Assembly (NCBI GenBank): GCA_029098225.1
Contig: JAQXNX010000010.1
Span: forward strand, 186,001-250,000
Length of the DNA stretch: 64,000 nt
Direction of reading: 5' to 3'
Source: Spirochaetales bacterium
GTDB taxonomy: Bacteria > Spirochaetota > Spirochaetia > Treponematales > Treponemataceae
Made by a program: the position numbers and the translations under genes. Numbering within the stretch: position 1 is the first letter of the stretch; every line of letters starts with the position of its first letter. Below are positions 35,848-45,387 of the stretch, one piece after another. The notes under the pieces were generated by a model. It searched no databases, had not been told where the DNA came from, and saw only the letters and a program-made list of their open reading frames with translations.

Positions 35848-38328
35848 TTATGCGTTTATATTATCTGCAGATTCATTTTTAGAATTTGATTTTACTCGTC
35901 CATAAAAAAATGAACTTAAATAGGCCGTAACTAATCCAATAAAAATAGAAAGACCTATATAATGAACAGGTTTAAAAGAACTTAAAGCAAGAGCTCCAAA
36001 AGAAATTATTGTTGTTAAAAAAGAAATTAAAGTTGCAAAAGGTTCAAGAGTGTTTTCTTTCTGATCTAATTGTTGGGAATTATTTCTCTTTTCATTTTCA
36101 ATCATGTAAATAATATAATCAAGTCCAAGACCAAAAACTAAAATTAATCCGGTGATAGAAAAGAATTCAATATTGATTTTAAAAATTGCATAAAAAGCAG
36201 TTATTACAAGAATAATTAAAAAAGGAACAGAAATAATTTTAAAAGACTGCTTCCAGCTATAAAAGAGCTTGAGCATAATAAACATCAATACAGAAGCAAT
36301 TAAAAAGAATTTAAAAACAATAAGTGTAAGTTTATCCAGGTCGTGGCTTATGTCCTGAGATTTACTTACAAAGAAAGCATTTTCATTGTTTTCAACTAAC
36401 GAACGATAGGTAGTATAATCAGTGACCTTTGAAGGAAGAAGTACTGTATAATATTTTCCTTCAATTTCTCCAAGCCATACAGAAGAAATTGCAGAATTAA
36501 TATAATCAGGAATATTTTTTTCAGAAAAAGAAACAAATTGATTATTAGATTTTTCATAATCATTTTTTAGTAAATCAGCATATTTTTCTGCTTCTTCTTC
36601 AGTAAATCCTAAATTAATAAATTGAGATTCCGACAAAGTAATTAAATTTAAACATGCGTCATAAGATTTTTGCTGTATTTTCTTTGATGGAATAAAACTA
36701 GTTGTACTTACATAACCGACTTTATTTTCTGTAAGATGTTCAAAATCTTTACGTAATTTTTCTTCATTTTCTAAAGCTTCTTCTTCTGTATTTCCGCTAA
36801 TAATATACCAGCCGCCTGGTGTATATTGAATTATCTTTGAAGCAGTAATCTCATCATTCAAAAGTTTGCCTTTCATATCGTAAAGGGATAATAAATTATT
36901 TTGTATTTTTACATTTTTATGAAAAACTAAAATTGACAAAATGGAAAAAGAAAATAAAAGAATAATTACAGATCGGCCAATCCATTTTTTTTCAAATACA
37001 GAACTTAATTTTGTAAATTGATTTATAAATCGAACAGGTTTTCTTTTTTCCTGCTTTGGAAGCTTTATAAACGGGAAAACAGCAATTGTTGTTAAAAATG
37101 AACTTATAAGTCCTGAAAGACAAAATAATGACATTTGTTTTAGAATTGTAAATGGAGCAAAAAGAAGAATTGCAAAACAAATTCCTGTAGAAAGAATTGC
37201 CATTATAAGACCGGAAAAAATGTGATTTCGAATTTCCAGGCTTGTTTTCAATTTTGAATTTCCGGCCCAATGTGTAAAAAAGTGAAGGCTATAATCTATA
37301 CATGAACCGATTAGAGAAGTCCCAAAAATGAGAGTAATAACATGCATATTATGGAATGTTGCAAGAGTAGCAAGGAATGCAATACCTATTGAAACTAAAA
37401 TTGAAGCAACAGAATAAAACAGAGGTTTTGGAGAACGGAATATAAAAATCAAAAGAAGAATAACAACAAGCATAGAAATTGTTGCTATGATAGAAATTTC
37501 TTTTGAAGCAGAATTTGAACTTTCGTAGCTATGGAAAGGTGTTCCAGAAAAAATAAAATCAGATTTTGTTTCTGATTTTTCTGAGCCGGAAACTTTATTG
37601 CATACATTATAAATTTCTGCAACAGCGCTGTTTTTAGAAGCTAGAACGGCACCTTTTTTGCTTAAAACACCTCGAATCATTACATAGTATTTTCCTTCGT
37701 ATTTAGAGGAAAGAACACCATCTGTAACAGACATTGCCGTTCCAGCGTTCTGTAAAGCTTTAAGATAATTCTGAAGATTATATTCTGTAAGTAAAAAAGG
37801 ATCAGATTCAAGATTATCAAGAGGAAGCATTGTGAAGCCGCTGTAGGCTGTTGAAAGTGAATTTAAAGAAAAATCAATAGCTCCAGACTGATTAATGCTT
37901 GTATCAATTGTTTTTTCGTCTATGAGATTGTATCGATATTTGTAAAGAAAATCTGTTATTTCAGAAATAGAAGAAGTATCATTGAAAAGCGAAATAGAAT
38001 CAAAATTATCACTTTCTTTTAAATCGTTATAAACTTTTATAGCATCCTGCTTAGCATTTTCAAAATTTTCATTTTCTACAAGAATGAAAAAATTCTGCGA
38101 AGTTACAGACATCATTTTATCATCCGCTTTTTTTACTGATTCAATAGAAAAATTTTTTGGAACAAGATTAAATAAATCAGAATCAATATGAATTTTATCC
38201 TTAAAAAAGATTAATGAAAATAAAAAGAAGAGAATAATTGCTGCATGGTAAAATATCCATATGGCGAGTAATTTTTTTTGTGATATATTTTTTAAATGAT
38301 TATTCAGAGAAAAAGATTTGTTTATCAT
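35848..38328 (-). CDS. MMPL/RND-family lipid exporter (ApeM-like)
   Basis: 826 residues built as two repeats: a membrane helix, a large periplasmic domain (about 45-270 and 465-640), then five or six helices each. The RND signature appears as FGTSLIGSCIDYSLHFFTHW near 340 and FGLGLDYIIYMIENE near 735. Such proteins move lipids or polyketide-like pigments out of the inner membrane. It overlaps the LolA-like gene by 29 bases. Nucleotides 36395-36414 are a copy of the dispersed palindrome (encoding TYRSLVE). Confidence 0.85.
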   Translation of the reverse strand: MINKSFSLNNHLKNISQKKLLAIWIFYHAAIILFFLFSLIFFKDKIHIDSDLFNLVPKNFSIESVKKADDKMMSVTSQNFFILVENENFENAKQDAIKVYNDLKESDNFDSISLFNDTSSISEITDFLYKYRYNLIDEKTIDTSINQSGAIDFSLNSLSTAYSGFTMLPLDNLESDPFLLTEYNLQNYLKALQNAGTAMSVTDGVLSSKYEGKYYVMIRGVLSKKGAVLASKNSAVAEIYNVCNKVSGSEKSETKSDFIFSGTPFHSYESSNSASKEISIIATISMLVVILLLIFIFRSPKPLFYSVASILVSIGIAFLATLATFHNMHVITLIFGTSLIGSCIDYSLHFFTHWAGNSKLKTSLEIRNHIFSGLIMAILSTGICFAILLFAPFTILKQMSLFCLSGLISSFLTTIAVFPFIKLPKQEKRKPVRFINQFTKLSSVFEKKWIGRSVIILLFSFSILSILVFHKNVKIQNNLLSLYDMKGKLLNDEITASKIIQYTPGGWYIISGNTEEEALENEEKLRKDFEHLTENKVGYVSTTSFIPSKKIQQKSYDACLNLITLSESQFINLGFTEEEAEKYADLLKNDYEKSNNQFVSFSEKNIPDYINSAISSVWLGEIEGKYYTVLLPSKVTDYTTYRSLVENNENAFFVSKSQDISHDLDKLTLIVFKFFLIASVLMFIMLKLFYSWKQSFKIISVPFLIILVITAFYAIFKINIEFFSITGLILVFGLGLDYIIYMIENEKRNNSQQLDQKENTLEPFATLISFLTTIISFGALALSSFKPVHYIGLSIFIGLVTAYLSSFFYGRVKSNSKNESADNINA

Positions 38329-38983
38329 CAGAAGAAAGTTCCTTAGGATATTGTTGATTTGAAAATTCGTATGTAATAGTATTATTTGAAGCTTCAGTCA
38401 TTTTTAATGAATCAAGAATAGCATTTTTATCTTTTGAAGAATTATACTGGCCGTAAAGCTCAAGAGTTTTTATTACAGAAGCAATTGTTGAATCTTTTGG
38501 TGTAAGAATTACGGACCAGATATAATTGCTATTGCTGTTTTCAATATTTGTTATTTTAAAATCACAAAGAAAATTCTTTTCTAACTTTGTAACATTTCCT
38601 GAAAAAACAGAACTCAGAGTTTCTGAAATATTAGAGAATATTTGATTGTCATTTCCGTTCATTACAGATTTTGTTCCGTTTGCAGAAATTTGAATCATTT
38701 TTTCTTCTGTTAGAATTAAGGTAGAGGGAAATGGCTTAAGTGTTTTCCACATAATTCCATAATTGCAGATTATGAAATTACCTGAAGAAACAAGCTTACG
38801 ACCGTTCGTTAGTATATGTTTTGTCTGAATGAAATTTCCTGTTGTATTTTGATTAGATGCAAGAGAATTACAAATATCTTCTAAATTTATTTTTGAAGAG
38901 TTTGAGTTTTGAGAGAAAAGAAAAAAATGTGAAGAAACTAAAATCAGGAAAAATGCAAAAATATGTGAATAAATTTTTTTCAT
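38300..38983 (-). CDS. LolA-like periplasmic lipid carrier (ApeL-like)
   Basis: 227 residues with a signal peptide (to about 24). The mature part follows LolA: NTTGNFIQTKHI near 45, SGNFIICNYGIMWKTLKPFPSTLILT near 66 and a C-terminal MTEASNNTITYEFSNQQ. In APE-type clusters this protein is thought to carry the product across the periplasm. AGGAG precedes the ATG. The palindrome copy at 38794-38813 falls here in a different reading frame than in rsmE or azlC, so the repeat is not a conserved peptide motif. Confidence 0.75.
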   Translation of the reverse strand: MKKIYSHIFAFFLILVSSHFFLFSQNSNSSKINLEDICNSLASNQNTTGNFIQTKHILTNGRKLVSSGNFIICNYGIMWKTLKPFPSTLILTEEKMIQISANGTKSVMNGNDNQIFSNISETLSSVFSGNVTKLEKNFLCDFKITNIENSNSNYIWSVILTPKDSTIASVIKTLELYGQYNSSKDKNAILDSLKMTEASNNTITYEFSNQQYPKELSSDDKQIFFSE

Positions 38984-38991
38984 AAAGTCTC

Positions 38992-39984
38992 CTATTGGTT
39001 TACTGAATCATCCCAAAAGTTAAAAAAATTATACCACTGATAAGGATACAGTTTGCAATATTTTTCTAGCTTAGAAACAAATTCCTGACACAATTCATCA
39101 ATTCTAGTTTCTCTCTCTGCTCTTTGAAGATTATCAAAAGAAATATTTGATTTTTCAACATATAAATTATAAACAGATTTTAATGTAGCAGTTTTAGTAC
39201 GCATTCCGTATACATGATAAACAGGAGCTTTTAATAATGCAGGAATTAAAAAAGTTCCATAAGGAAAAGATGCTTCTTTTCCTAAAAAAAATTTTTTAAT
39301 ATTTCTATTTCTTGCATTTGGGCTTGTTCTATCACCGGCAATTACAACAAGACCGCCTTTTTCAATCTGTTCTTCCAGCTGAATAATTGTTTCTGGTCCA
39401 AAATCAGAAGGTGAAATAACCTGGAAATTTACATTTGGATTTATTTCTTTTAAGGTCTGGTTAAACTGCGACGTGGCTTTAAGTTCCATAATTGTAATAA
39501 TGGAATAATCTTTTGAAACTCCATTTTCTCCAAAGGAAGAAAGGCTTCTCATGAGTTCAATATTTCCAAGATGTGAACCTAATAAAACAGCACCTTTTCC
39601 TTCTTCCAGTTGAGATTGTAGAGTCTTCAAATCATCTTCAAAGGTATTAAGTTCTTTGTAATTAAATTTTCCAAGCCAGCCTTCCATTTTTTCCAGAACG
39701 CAAAGACAAAAAGAAACTATCTGTTTGTAAGGAGAAATCTTTTTAGGAATTTTATTATCTGTAAATTCCTGTAATTGTTTTTGATATATACTGCAAACTA
39801 TTCGCGCATGTTTAGAAAAAATATAATAAAAAAATCCGACTGGGAAAATTAATGAATGAACAAAAAAACGTGGAAAATATTTTAGCAGATGTAGAAGATA
39901 TTTTAAGGGTTTATTTGAAGAAATTACTTCTTTTTCTTCCGACCAGTGCTGTTCAGAAACATTAGTATTGCTATTTATTTCCAT
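38992..39984 (-). CDS. LpxL/HtrB-family lipid acyltransferase
   Basis: 330 residues. The HX4E active site is GSHLGNIE near 135, followed by VVIAGDRTSPNARNRNIKKF near 215 and PYGTFLIPALLKAPVYHVY. One N-terminal membrane helix. The family acylates lipid A or other glycolipids. In the best-known APE clusters a glycosyltransferase and an acyltransferase are one chain; here this gene overlaps the GT2 gene by 14 bases, a split version of the same pair. Confidence 0.82.
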   Translation of the reverse strand: MEINSNTNVSEQHWSEEKEVISSNKPLKYLLHLLKYFPRFFVHSLIFPVGFFYYIFSKHARIVCSIYQKQLQEFTDNKIPKKISPYKQIVSFCLCVLEKMEGWLGKFNYKELNTFEDDLKTLQSQLEEGKGAVLLGSHLGNIELMRSLSSFGENGVSKDYSIITIMELKATSQFNQTLKEINPNVNFQVISPSDFGPETIIQLEEQIEKGGLVVIAGDRTSPNARNRNIKKFFLGKEASFPYGTFLIPALLKAPVYHVYGMRTKTATLKSVYNLYVEKSNISFDNLQRAERETRIDELCQEFVSKLEKYCKLYPYQWYNFFNFWDDSVNQ

Positions 39985-40729
39985 TTATTTTTCTGCCTTT
40001 TATATAATTTCTTATAAGTACAATAGGAAATGTAAACAATAAAATAGCACTAAGTCGAGTATACATAACAGAAATTCTAATTGTATCTTTGACGTAATTA
40101 TAATTTGAAATCCCATCTGCAGGATAAAATATTTTTACAGGTTCGGAAATAATTCTGATTCCTTTCCAGCAGAAGTGAACAAGAATATCTATATCATAAG
40201 CCATGCGGTTACTGATAATATGATGATTTATAATTTTTACAAAAGGTTTAACAGGATATATTCTAAAGCCAATCATTCCATCAATAATTTCTTTAGAGAA
40301 GGTAACTACATGAATATAACCGTTTGCATATTTTCTTCCATCAACGCGTTCTATAGGAGCAGATTCATCGTATTCCGGAATACCGCAAATAACAGCATCT
40401 GGATTTTGTTCAGAAAGTTCAATAAATCGAGGAATACTTAATGTATCATGCTGACCATCAGAATCAAGCTGAAGAATATGTGTAATTCCCATTTTATAAG
40501 CAGCCCGAATGCCGCTTTTCATAGCTTTTCCTTTTCCGCGGTTTTTTTTATGTGTAATAAGAGTAACTAAAGGATAACGATTTGCAGCTTCCTGAATGAA
40601 AATTTTATTTTTTTCATCATTTCCATCATCAACTACAATGATTGGAAAATTATAAGGAAGAAGATTCTTTATAACTGCATCAAGAGTTGATCCATGATTA
40701 TAAACAGGAATTACAAATCCAAAGTTCAT
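39971..40729 (-). CDS. GT2-family glycosyltransferase
   Basis: 252 residues. N-terminal FVIPVYNHGSTLDAVIKNL, IIVVDDGNDEKN, and the metal-binding LQLDSDGQHD near 97 mark a polyprenyl-phosphate-mannose-synthase-like GT2; a C-terminal membrane helix precedes the basic tail. It probably adds a sugar to the lipid built by this operon. GGAG precedes the ATG. Confidence 0.85.
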   Translation of the reverse strand: MNFGFVIPVYNHGSTLDAVIKNLLPYNFPIIVVDDGNDEKNKIFIQEAANRYPLVTLITHKKNRGKGKAMKSGIRAAYKMGITHILQLDSDGQHDTLSIPRFIELSEQNPDAVICGIPEYDESAPIERVDGRKYANGYIHVVTFSKEIIDGMIGFRIYPVKPFVKIINHHIISNRMAYDIDILVHFCWKGIRIISEPVKIFYPADGISNYNYVKDTIRISVMYTRLSAILLFTFPIVLIRNYIKGRKINGNK

Positions 40730-40744
40730 CTTTACTCCAGTTTA

Positions 40745-41119
40745 TTAACTTTCCATAAGCACATTGAAATTTCCAGAAGAATAAGTTTTTTCTTTAATTT
40801 CTGCGTCTGTCATAGTAAATGATATTAAATTTTTATCTTTTTTGTAAGTTAACTCAAGGTGAATTTTTGATTCTGGTCTTATAGGAGCAGAAAATTTTAT
40901 TCTTTTAATATTTGGTACATAACGTTGTGTTCCAAAATATTTTCTAGAAAATCTGGTTATAATTTCAAACTGAGCAACTGCAGGAAGCAATTTGTATTCA
41001 GGAAAATGACCATCGAAGAAGTCGCTTGTTCCTGGAATAGTAAATTCAAGAATAATTGAATTTTCTTCTTTGGAAACGATTGTTTCATCTTTAATATCAT
41101 GATTATTAAATTCTGACAT
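40745..41119 (-). CDS. ApeI-like 3-hydroxyacyl-ACP dehydratase (hotdog fold)
   Basis: About 124 residues from the ATG at 41119, which has GAGG just upstream and lies 11 bases after the ligase stop; the longer frame from 41185 overlaps that gene. FFDGHFPEYKLLPAVAQFE contains the FabZ/FabA-like catalytic His and the Glu-bearing helix. It should dehydrate 3-hydroxyacyl chains on one of the two ACPs encoded upstream. Confidence 0.8.
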   Translation of the reverse strand: MSEFNNHDIKDETIVSKEENSIILEFTIPGTSDFFDGHFPEYKLLPAVAQFEIITRFSRKYFGTQRYVPNIKRIKFSAPIRPESKIHLELTYKKDKNLISFTMTDAEIKEKTYSSGNFNVLMES

Positions 41120-41129
41120 AAAAACCTCT

Positions 41130-43136
41130 TTATTCATTAAATAATGCTTCAATTTCAAGTTTATGTTTTTTGCCCTGTACATCAACAGGAAGCTTTTCCA
41201 TAAATCTCCATTTTTTAGGTATGACTACATTTTCAAAAAACTTCATAAGATAGTCATGAAAATATCTGTTAATTAAATATTTTTCTGTTTCTTTAAATTG
41301 TTCTTTTCCTTTTGCATTCAAAACTACAGCAGCAGCAAGATACTGACGTACATCATTACTTAATGCAACAACTTTTACATCTTCTACAAGACCGCTTTCT
41401 AAAAGTCGATTTTCAATCTCGGTCATGGAAATTCGTTTTTCTTCAATTTTTACAATTGAATCTGAACGGCCTTTTAAAATAAAGCGGCCGTCTTCCTGTA
41501 TTTCTGCAAGATCAGCTGTAGCAAAGCCTTCCGGATTTTTTATATATGGAGAAATAATTCTAAGACAGCCGTCATCTCCTAACCATATTTTTGCGTTATC
41601 AAAAGGAGTCCAGATCAGGCCGTCTTTATTCTGCTGTCTATAAGCAATTCCGGAGGTTTCTGTTGAACCATATACTTCCAGAGGATAAAAATTAAAAAGT
41701 TTTCCACAAGAAACTGCAAGCTCCGGACTTACAGCACCGCCACTTGAAAAAATCCAGATATCCTTCATATCAAGTTTGTCTTCAACTTCAACAGTGCGTT
41801 TTAAGAAGGCCGGTGTAGCGATTAAAATATATTTTTCATCATTAAGCTTTTCAAATTCTTCCGGAAATTCAATTCTGTTTCTGCGGAAAGGAGTTCCAAG
41901 AGTAAACGGAAGTGAAATTCCAAATAAAAAGCCATAAATATGATGCTGACTTACTGTTGTAATTAATTTACGGCTTGTTATTTCGCGTGCCCATTTAGAA
42001 ATAATAAAGGCATTATCTTCTTCAAACTCTTTCATTCTTTGCGGAACAGCTTTTGGTTTTCCTGTGCTTCCTGAAGTAAAGAGAAAAATTCTGGTTTGTT
42101 CTGCATTGATTTCTGGTGTAGTTCGATAAACTGAAGCCTGAGGATCATCAGTATTTTCAATAATTTGCGGAATATAATCATTTTGAATACCGTTTATTTT
42201 CTGATCAGTTAAAAATATCATATCCGGCTTGCGGACATCAGCCATAAAGCTTTCTGAAATATTTTGTGTAAGGTAAACAGCTTTTTTACACTGAAGCAAA
42301 GCTACAAAAGTACATAAAAAATACCAGTAATCTTCGCTATGCAAAATATATTCATCAGCATTTTTATTTTCAACAAATTGTCTGATTTTTGCTGTATCTA
42401 TTAAAAAATCTTTCCAGGTTTTATATATTTTTTTTGACCAGGTATCTTCAAAACATAGAATGTAATTGTCTTTTCTTGAATCAGCATTAAATTTTGAAAT
42501 AGGATATGCTTTGATCATTTTTTTGTCCACGAATTTTCGAATAATGAATTCAACAATAAAAAGTGTTCCCATAAGAATATAAGAAATACCACCATTATAA
42601 ATTCCCCAAATTCTATTGGACCTTTCCTGTGAAATTCCAAATATTTTGTCTGCAAAAGTAGTAAAAAATGCTGCAGTTCCATTTAAAATAAAAAAACTAC
42701 ACCATATTATAGTTACGTTTCTGCAGTATTTATAAACCTGTTGTTCATAGGAAGACCCTTTTATTGATTTGTCGCTCAAAGTTGCAAATCTAAAGATAAT
42801 ATTGGGCGGCATAAAAAGAGTGCTTCCAAAAATGAAGAGCAAAGTTATATTTATAACAACTGAATAAATTTTTAGGAAAAAAACTTTTCCTGTTATAAAA
42901 CAAAAAAGACCGGCAAAAAGAAAAATCATGGAACTGAGTAAAGGTTTCCAGTCCAAGGCACTTTTCTTACCAGTCTTTTGTTTTCCTGTGGCACTTAAAA
43001 AAAATGCAGCTGCTAAGGCAACTATACATAAGGAAAGAATTCTTGTATCTACCTTAAAAATTACCAGTAACGAAAAAACAATTACCGGATAAATAGCTGC
43101 AACTATATAAAAAAGAGCCTTCAGGAACTTCTTCAT
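41130..43136 (-). CDS. fusion of ApeG-like membrane domain and AMP-forming acyl/aryl ligase (ApeH-like)
   Basis: 668 residues. Residues 1-200 hold about six membrane helices (the COG4648-type ApeG domain); residues 220-668 are an adenylating enzyme with the P-loop FLFTSGSTGKPKAVPQ near 350, EVYGSTETSG near 480 and the hinge LKGRSDSIVKIEEKRISMTE near 560. In classical APE clusters ApeG and ApeH are neighbouring genes. The ligase should load an acyl or aryl starter onto an ACP. No ribosome-binding site is seen before the ATG, which lies 15 bases after the second ACP gene. Confidence 0.8.
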   Translation of the reverse strand: MKKFLKALFYIVAAIYPVIVFSLLVIFKVDTRILSLCIVALAAAFFLSATGKQKTGKKSALDWKPLLSSMIFLFAGLFCFITGKVFFLKIYSVVINITLLFIFGSTLFMPPNIIFRFATLSDKSIKGSSYEQQVYKYCRNVTIIWCSFFILNGTAAFFTTFADKIFGISQERSNRIWGIYNGGISYILMGTLFIVEFIIRKFVDKKMIKAYPISKFNADSRKDNYILCFEDTWSKKIYKTWKDFLIDTAKIRQFVENKNADEYILHSEDYWYFLCTFVALLQCKKAVYLTQNISESFMADVRKPDMIFLTDQKINGIQNDYIPQIIENTDDPQASVYRTTPEINAEQTRIFLFTSGSTGKPKAVPQRMKEFEEDNAFIISKWAREITSRKLITTVSQHHIYGFLFGISLPFTLGTPFRRNRIEFPEEFEKLNDEKYILIATPAFLKRTVEVEDKLDMKDIWIFSSGGAVSPELAVSCGKLFNFYPLEVYGSTETSGIAYRQQNKDGLIWTPFDNAKIWLGDDGCLRIISPYIKNPEGFATADLAEIQEDGRFILKGRSDSIVKIEEKRISMTEIENRLLESGLVEDVKVVALSNDVRQYLAAAVVLNAKGKEQFKETEKYLINRYFHDYLMKFFENVVIPKKWRFMEKLPVDVQGKKHKLEIEALFNE

Positions 43137-43151
43137 ATTATTGTATTTTGG

Positions 43152-43403
43152 TTATGCCATGTAAGGAACAAGTGCGTCTACAACATCCTGTACTGTTTTT
43201 ACAGTTTTGAAAATTGAAGGGTCAACATTTCCTTTATCTGCAGGCATAAATTCCTTCATTTTTACAATCAAGTCGATTGAATCGATGGAATCCAAATCCA
43301 AATCATCTCCAAGAAGTGCATCTGGAGTTACGTCACCTTCGTCCAGTTCAAACTCTGAAACAAGAATATTCTTGAGCTTTTCGAAAATTTCGTCTTTAGA
43401 CAT
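43152..43403 (-). CDS. acyl carrier protein 2 (ApeF-like)
   Basis: 83 residues from the ATG at 43403, chosen for AGGAG upstream. The phosphopantetheine site is DLDSIDSIDL with Ser39. Acidic, as usual. It pairs with the preceding ACP as ApeE/ApeF do. Confidence 0.87.
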   Translation of the reverse strand: MSKDEIFEKLKNILVSEFELDEGDVTPDALLGDDLDLDSIDSIDLIVKMKEFMPADKGNVDPSIFKTVKTVQDVVDALVPYMA

Positions 43404-43413
43404 ATAATATCTC

Positions 43414-43674
43414 CTATTTATTTTTTTCACTGGAAATGTAATCAGCCAGTGCATTTACCGAAGCAAAGTGTTTTTTATTTTCTGAGCTTTCAGCCGAAAA
43501 TTTAATTCCAAATTTTTTCTTTAGAGCTACACCAAGTTCCAGAGCGTCAATGGAATCAAGTCCTAAGCCTTCGCCAAAAAGAGGTTCTGAATCAACAATA
43601 TTTTCTGGTTTAATGTCTTCCAACTGTAAGGCAGAAATTATTGTTTTTTTGATTTCGTTTTTTAATTCATCCAT
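43414..43674 (-). CDS. acyl carrier protein 1 (ApeE-like)
   Basis: 86 residues from the ATG at 43674 (GAGGA upstream). The phosphopantetheine Ser41 lies in GLGLDSIDALELG. First gene of the nine-gene operon, which ends at 35232. Clearly different from the second ACP, so the two probably have separate roles. Confidence 0.87.
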   Translation of the reverse strand: MDELKNEIKKTIISALQLEDIKPENIVDSEPLFGEGLGLDSIDALELGVALKKKFGIKFSAESSENKKHFASVNALADYISSEKNK

Positions 43675-43903
43675 CACTGAATCCTCAAAACACATAAATA
43701 TATTTTTACAATTTTACTATAAAAAAAGAATAATTACAATAAGAAGAATTTAGATTGAATTATTAAAAGAAATTGAATAAAGTAGCGTGCGAAGAGCTGT
43801 ACAAATTAAGAAATTCAGCCTGCGGCGACATGTTCGCCTTATAAGAAATTTGTGGCAGCAGCACTTATTGCCGTTGTAAAAATAAATCTGATATATTTAA
43901 TTA

Positions 43904-44728
43904 ATGAACGAATTGATTCAAACAGATACATTATTAAATGGTTATAAAATTCTTCAAAATCCTAAGGGATTTATGTTTGGAATAGATGCAATACTTCTTG
44001 CAAATTTTGCTATTTGCGAATTGAAGAATGAAGAAAATATATTAGATCTTTGTACAGGAAATGGAATTATTCCTCTTTTACTGGCCGGTTCCAGAAAAGT
44101 AAAAAAAATAACCGGTGTGGAAATTCAAAAAGAAGCGGCAATGCTTGCACAAGAAAGTGTAAAGCTGAATGAACTTGAAAATAAAATTTCGATAATAAAT
44201 ACAGACTTACGAACGATAGTTAATAATAAAACTGGCGAACATATTTTTAAGAAACACAGTTTTTCCTGTATAACCTGTAATCCGCCGTATATGATTGCCG
44301 GACATGGAAAAAATAACCCGTCCGATGCAAAGGCAATTGCAAGACATGAAATTTTCTGTACGCTGGAAGACGTTATTAATACAGCTGAGCAATTGTTAGC
44401 AACACATGGAAAATTTTTTATGATTCACAGGCCTTTTCGTTTGAGCGAAATATTTTCAATTATGGAAAAATGTAATCTTGTTCCAAAACGTCTTCAATTA
44501 ATTCAGCCACAGGAAGGAAAGGAGGCAAATCTTGTATTAATTGAGGCAAGAAAAAATGCGAATACAGGTTTAAAAGTTGAAAAAGTCTTAAATGTATATG
44601 AAGCTCAAAAAGAAACAGGCCTACAGAACAACCCTGAATTCTGTAAGCCTGCCCAAGTAGGAAAAGTTAAAAATGATAAAAAGTTATATACAAAAGAAAT
44701 ACTTGAAATCTATAAATCTTTTAAATAG
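43904..44728 (+). CDS. TrmN6-like tRNA (adenine-N6)-methyltransferase
   Basis: 274 residues. The Rossmann motif I is ILDLCTGNGIIPLLLAGS near 48, motif IV is the N6-adenine signature CNPPYM near 127, and the family's GFMFGIDAILLANF lies near 22. Relatives methylate A37 of tRNA-Val. It is divergent from the ACP operon, and its last 19 bases overlap the 3' end of the TetR gene. The palindrome copy at 44205-44224 encodes LRTIV. Confidence 0.82.
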   Translation: MNELIQTDTLLNGYKILQNPKGFMFGIDAILLANFAICELKNEENILDLCTGNGIIPLLLAGSRKVKKITGVEIQKEAAMLAQESVKLNELENKISIINTDLRTIVNNKTGEHIFKKHSFSCITCNPPYMIAGHGKNNPSDAKAIARHEIFCTLEDVINTAEQLLATHGKFFMIHRPFRLSEIFSIMEKCNLVPKRLQLIQPQEGKEANLVLIEARKNANTGLKVEKVLNVYEAQKETGLQNNPEFCKPAQVGKVKNDKKLYTKEILEIYKSFK

Positions 44729-45372
44729 AAGTCGAGCATTTTTAATGTGCGATTAATAGAAGCTTCGTCCGCAGGTAATGCAAACAAGCTGCCAACACCA
44801 CTTTCCGGATTCTGTCTTACAGTTTCTTTTCTTGCGGCAATAGACAGATCTCTTTGCTGTAAAATAATGTTGCAAATTCCTGAAGAAAGTTCACGAAGTT
44901 CTTTTTCTGTTTTACTTTTTATTTTTTTGCAGTCAGCAAATGCTTTTAAAACAGTCTTTACTTCATCACAAAGTTTTTCAACTTCTTTTTGCACGGTGTT
45001 GAGTGCATTCAAATTAAAATATTGTTCTGAATGAACAAAAACATACATCTGGAAAAGAGGTTCATTTTCATAAATTTCAAAAAAGTGTGTAATCTGTTTT
45101 TTGAAAAATGAAGAAAGAGTACATTTTGGAGATTTTATCTGTTCAAGAGAATTCTCCTGCAAAAGACCTGCTTTTGCAATTTCCTGAGAACAGAATTCCA
45201 AAGTAGCTTCATACATAGAATCTCTACTTTCAAAATGATTGTAAAGTGAGGCCTTCTTTATTTCCAGAATTTCTGAAATATCGGATAATGAGGTCGCACC
45301 GGCACTTTTTTCAAATGCAGAAGAAATAAATGCTTGAATGATTTTCTCCTGCGAGATATTCTTCTTACTCAT
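44710..45372 (-). CDS. TetR-family transcriptional regulator
   Basis: 220 residues. The N-terminal helix-turn-helix is TSLSDISEILEIKKASLYNH near 22-42, followed by FESRDSMYEA; the C-terminal ~150 residues bind a ligand. GATAAT (minus strand, 45379-45384) ends six bases before the ATG. Just upstream, at 45388-45406, lies AACTAACGTTAATTAGTTT, a palindromic site in operator position, so autoregulation is likely. The neighbouring acyl-CoA ligase suggests a fatty-acyl ligand; that is inference. Confidence 0.82.
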   Translation of the reverse strand: MSKKNISQEKIIQAFISSAFEKSAGATSLSDISEILEIKKASLYNHFESRDSMYEATLEFCSQEIAKAGLLQENSLEQIKSPKCTLSSFFKKQITHFFEIYENEPLFQMYVFVHSEQYFNLNALNTVQKEVEKLCDEVKTVLKAFADCKKIKSKTEKELRELSSGICNIILQQRDLSIAARKETVRQNPESGVGSLFALPADEASINRTLKMLDFYLKDL

Positions 45373-45387
45373 ATTATAATTATCGGT

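Noticed and set aside
35232..43674. Complete aryl-polyene pigment cluster
   Set aside because: No ketosynthase, ketoreductase or thioesterase gene is present in or beside the operon, so it is reported only as APE-like.
43785..43870. Possible tRNA in the G/C-rich gap before the methyltransferase
   Set aside because: No cloverleaf or T-arm consensus could be fitted.
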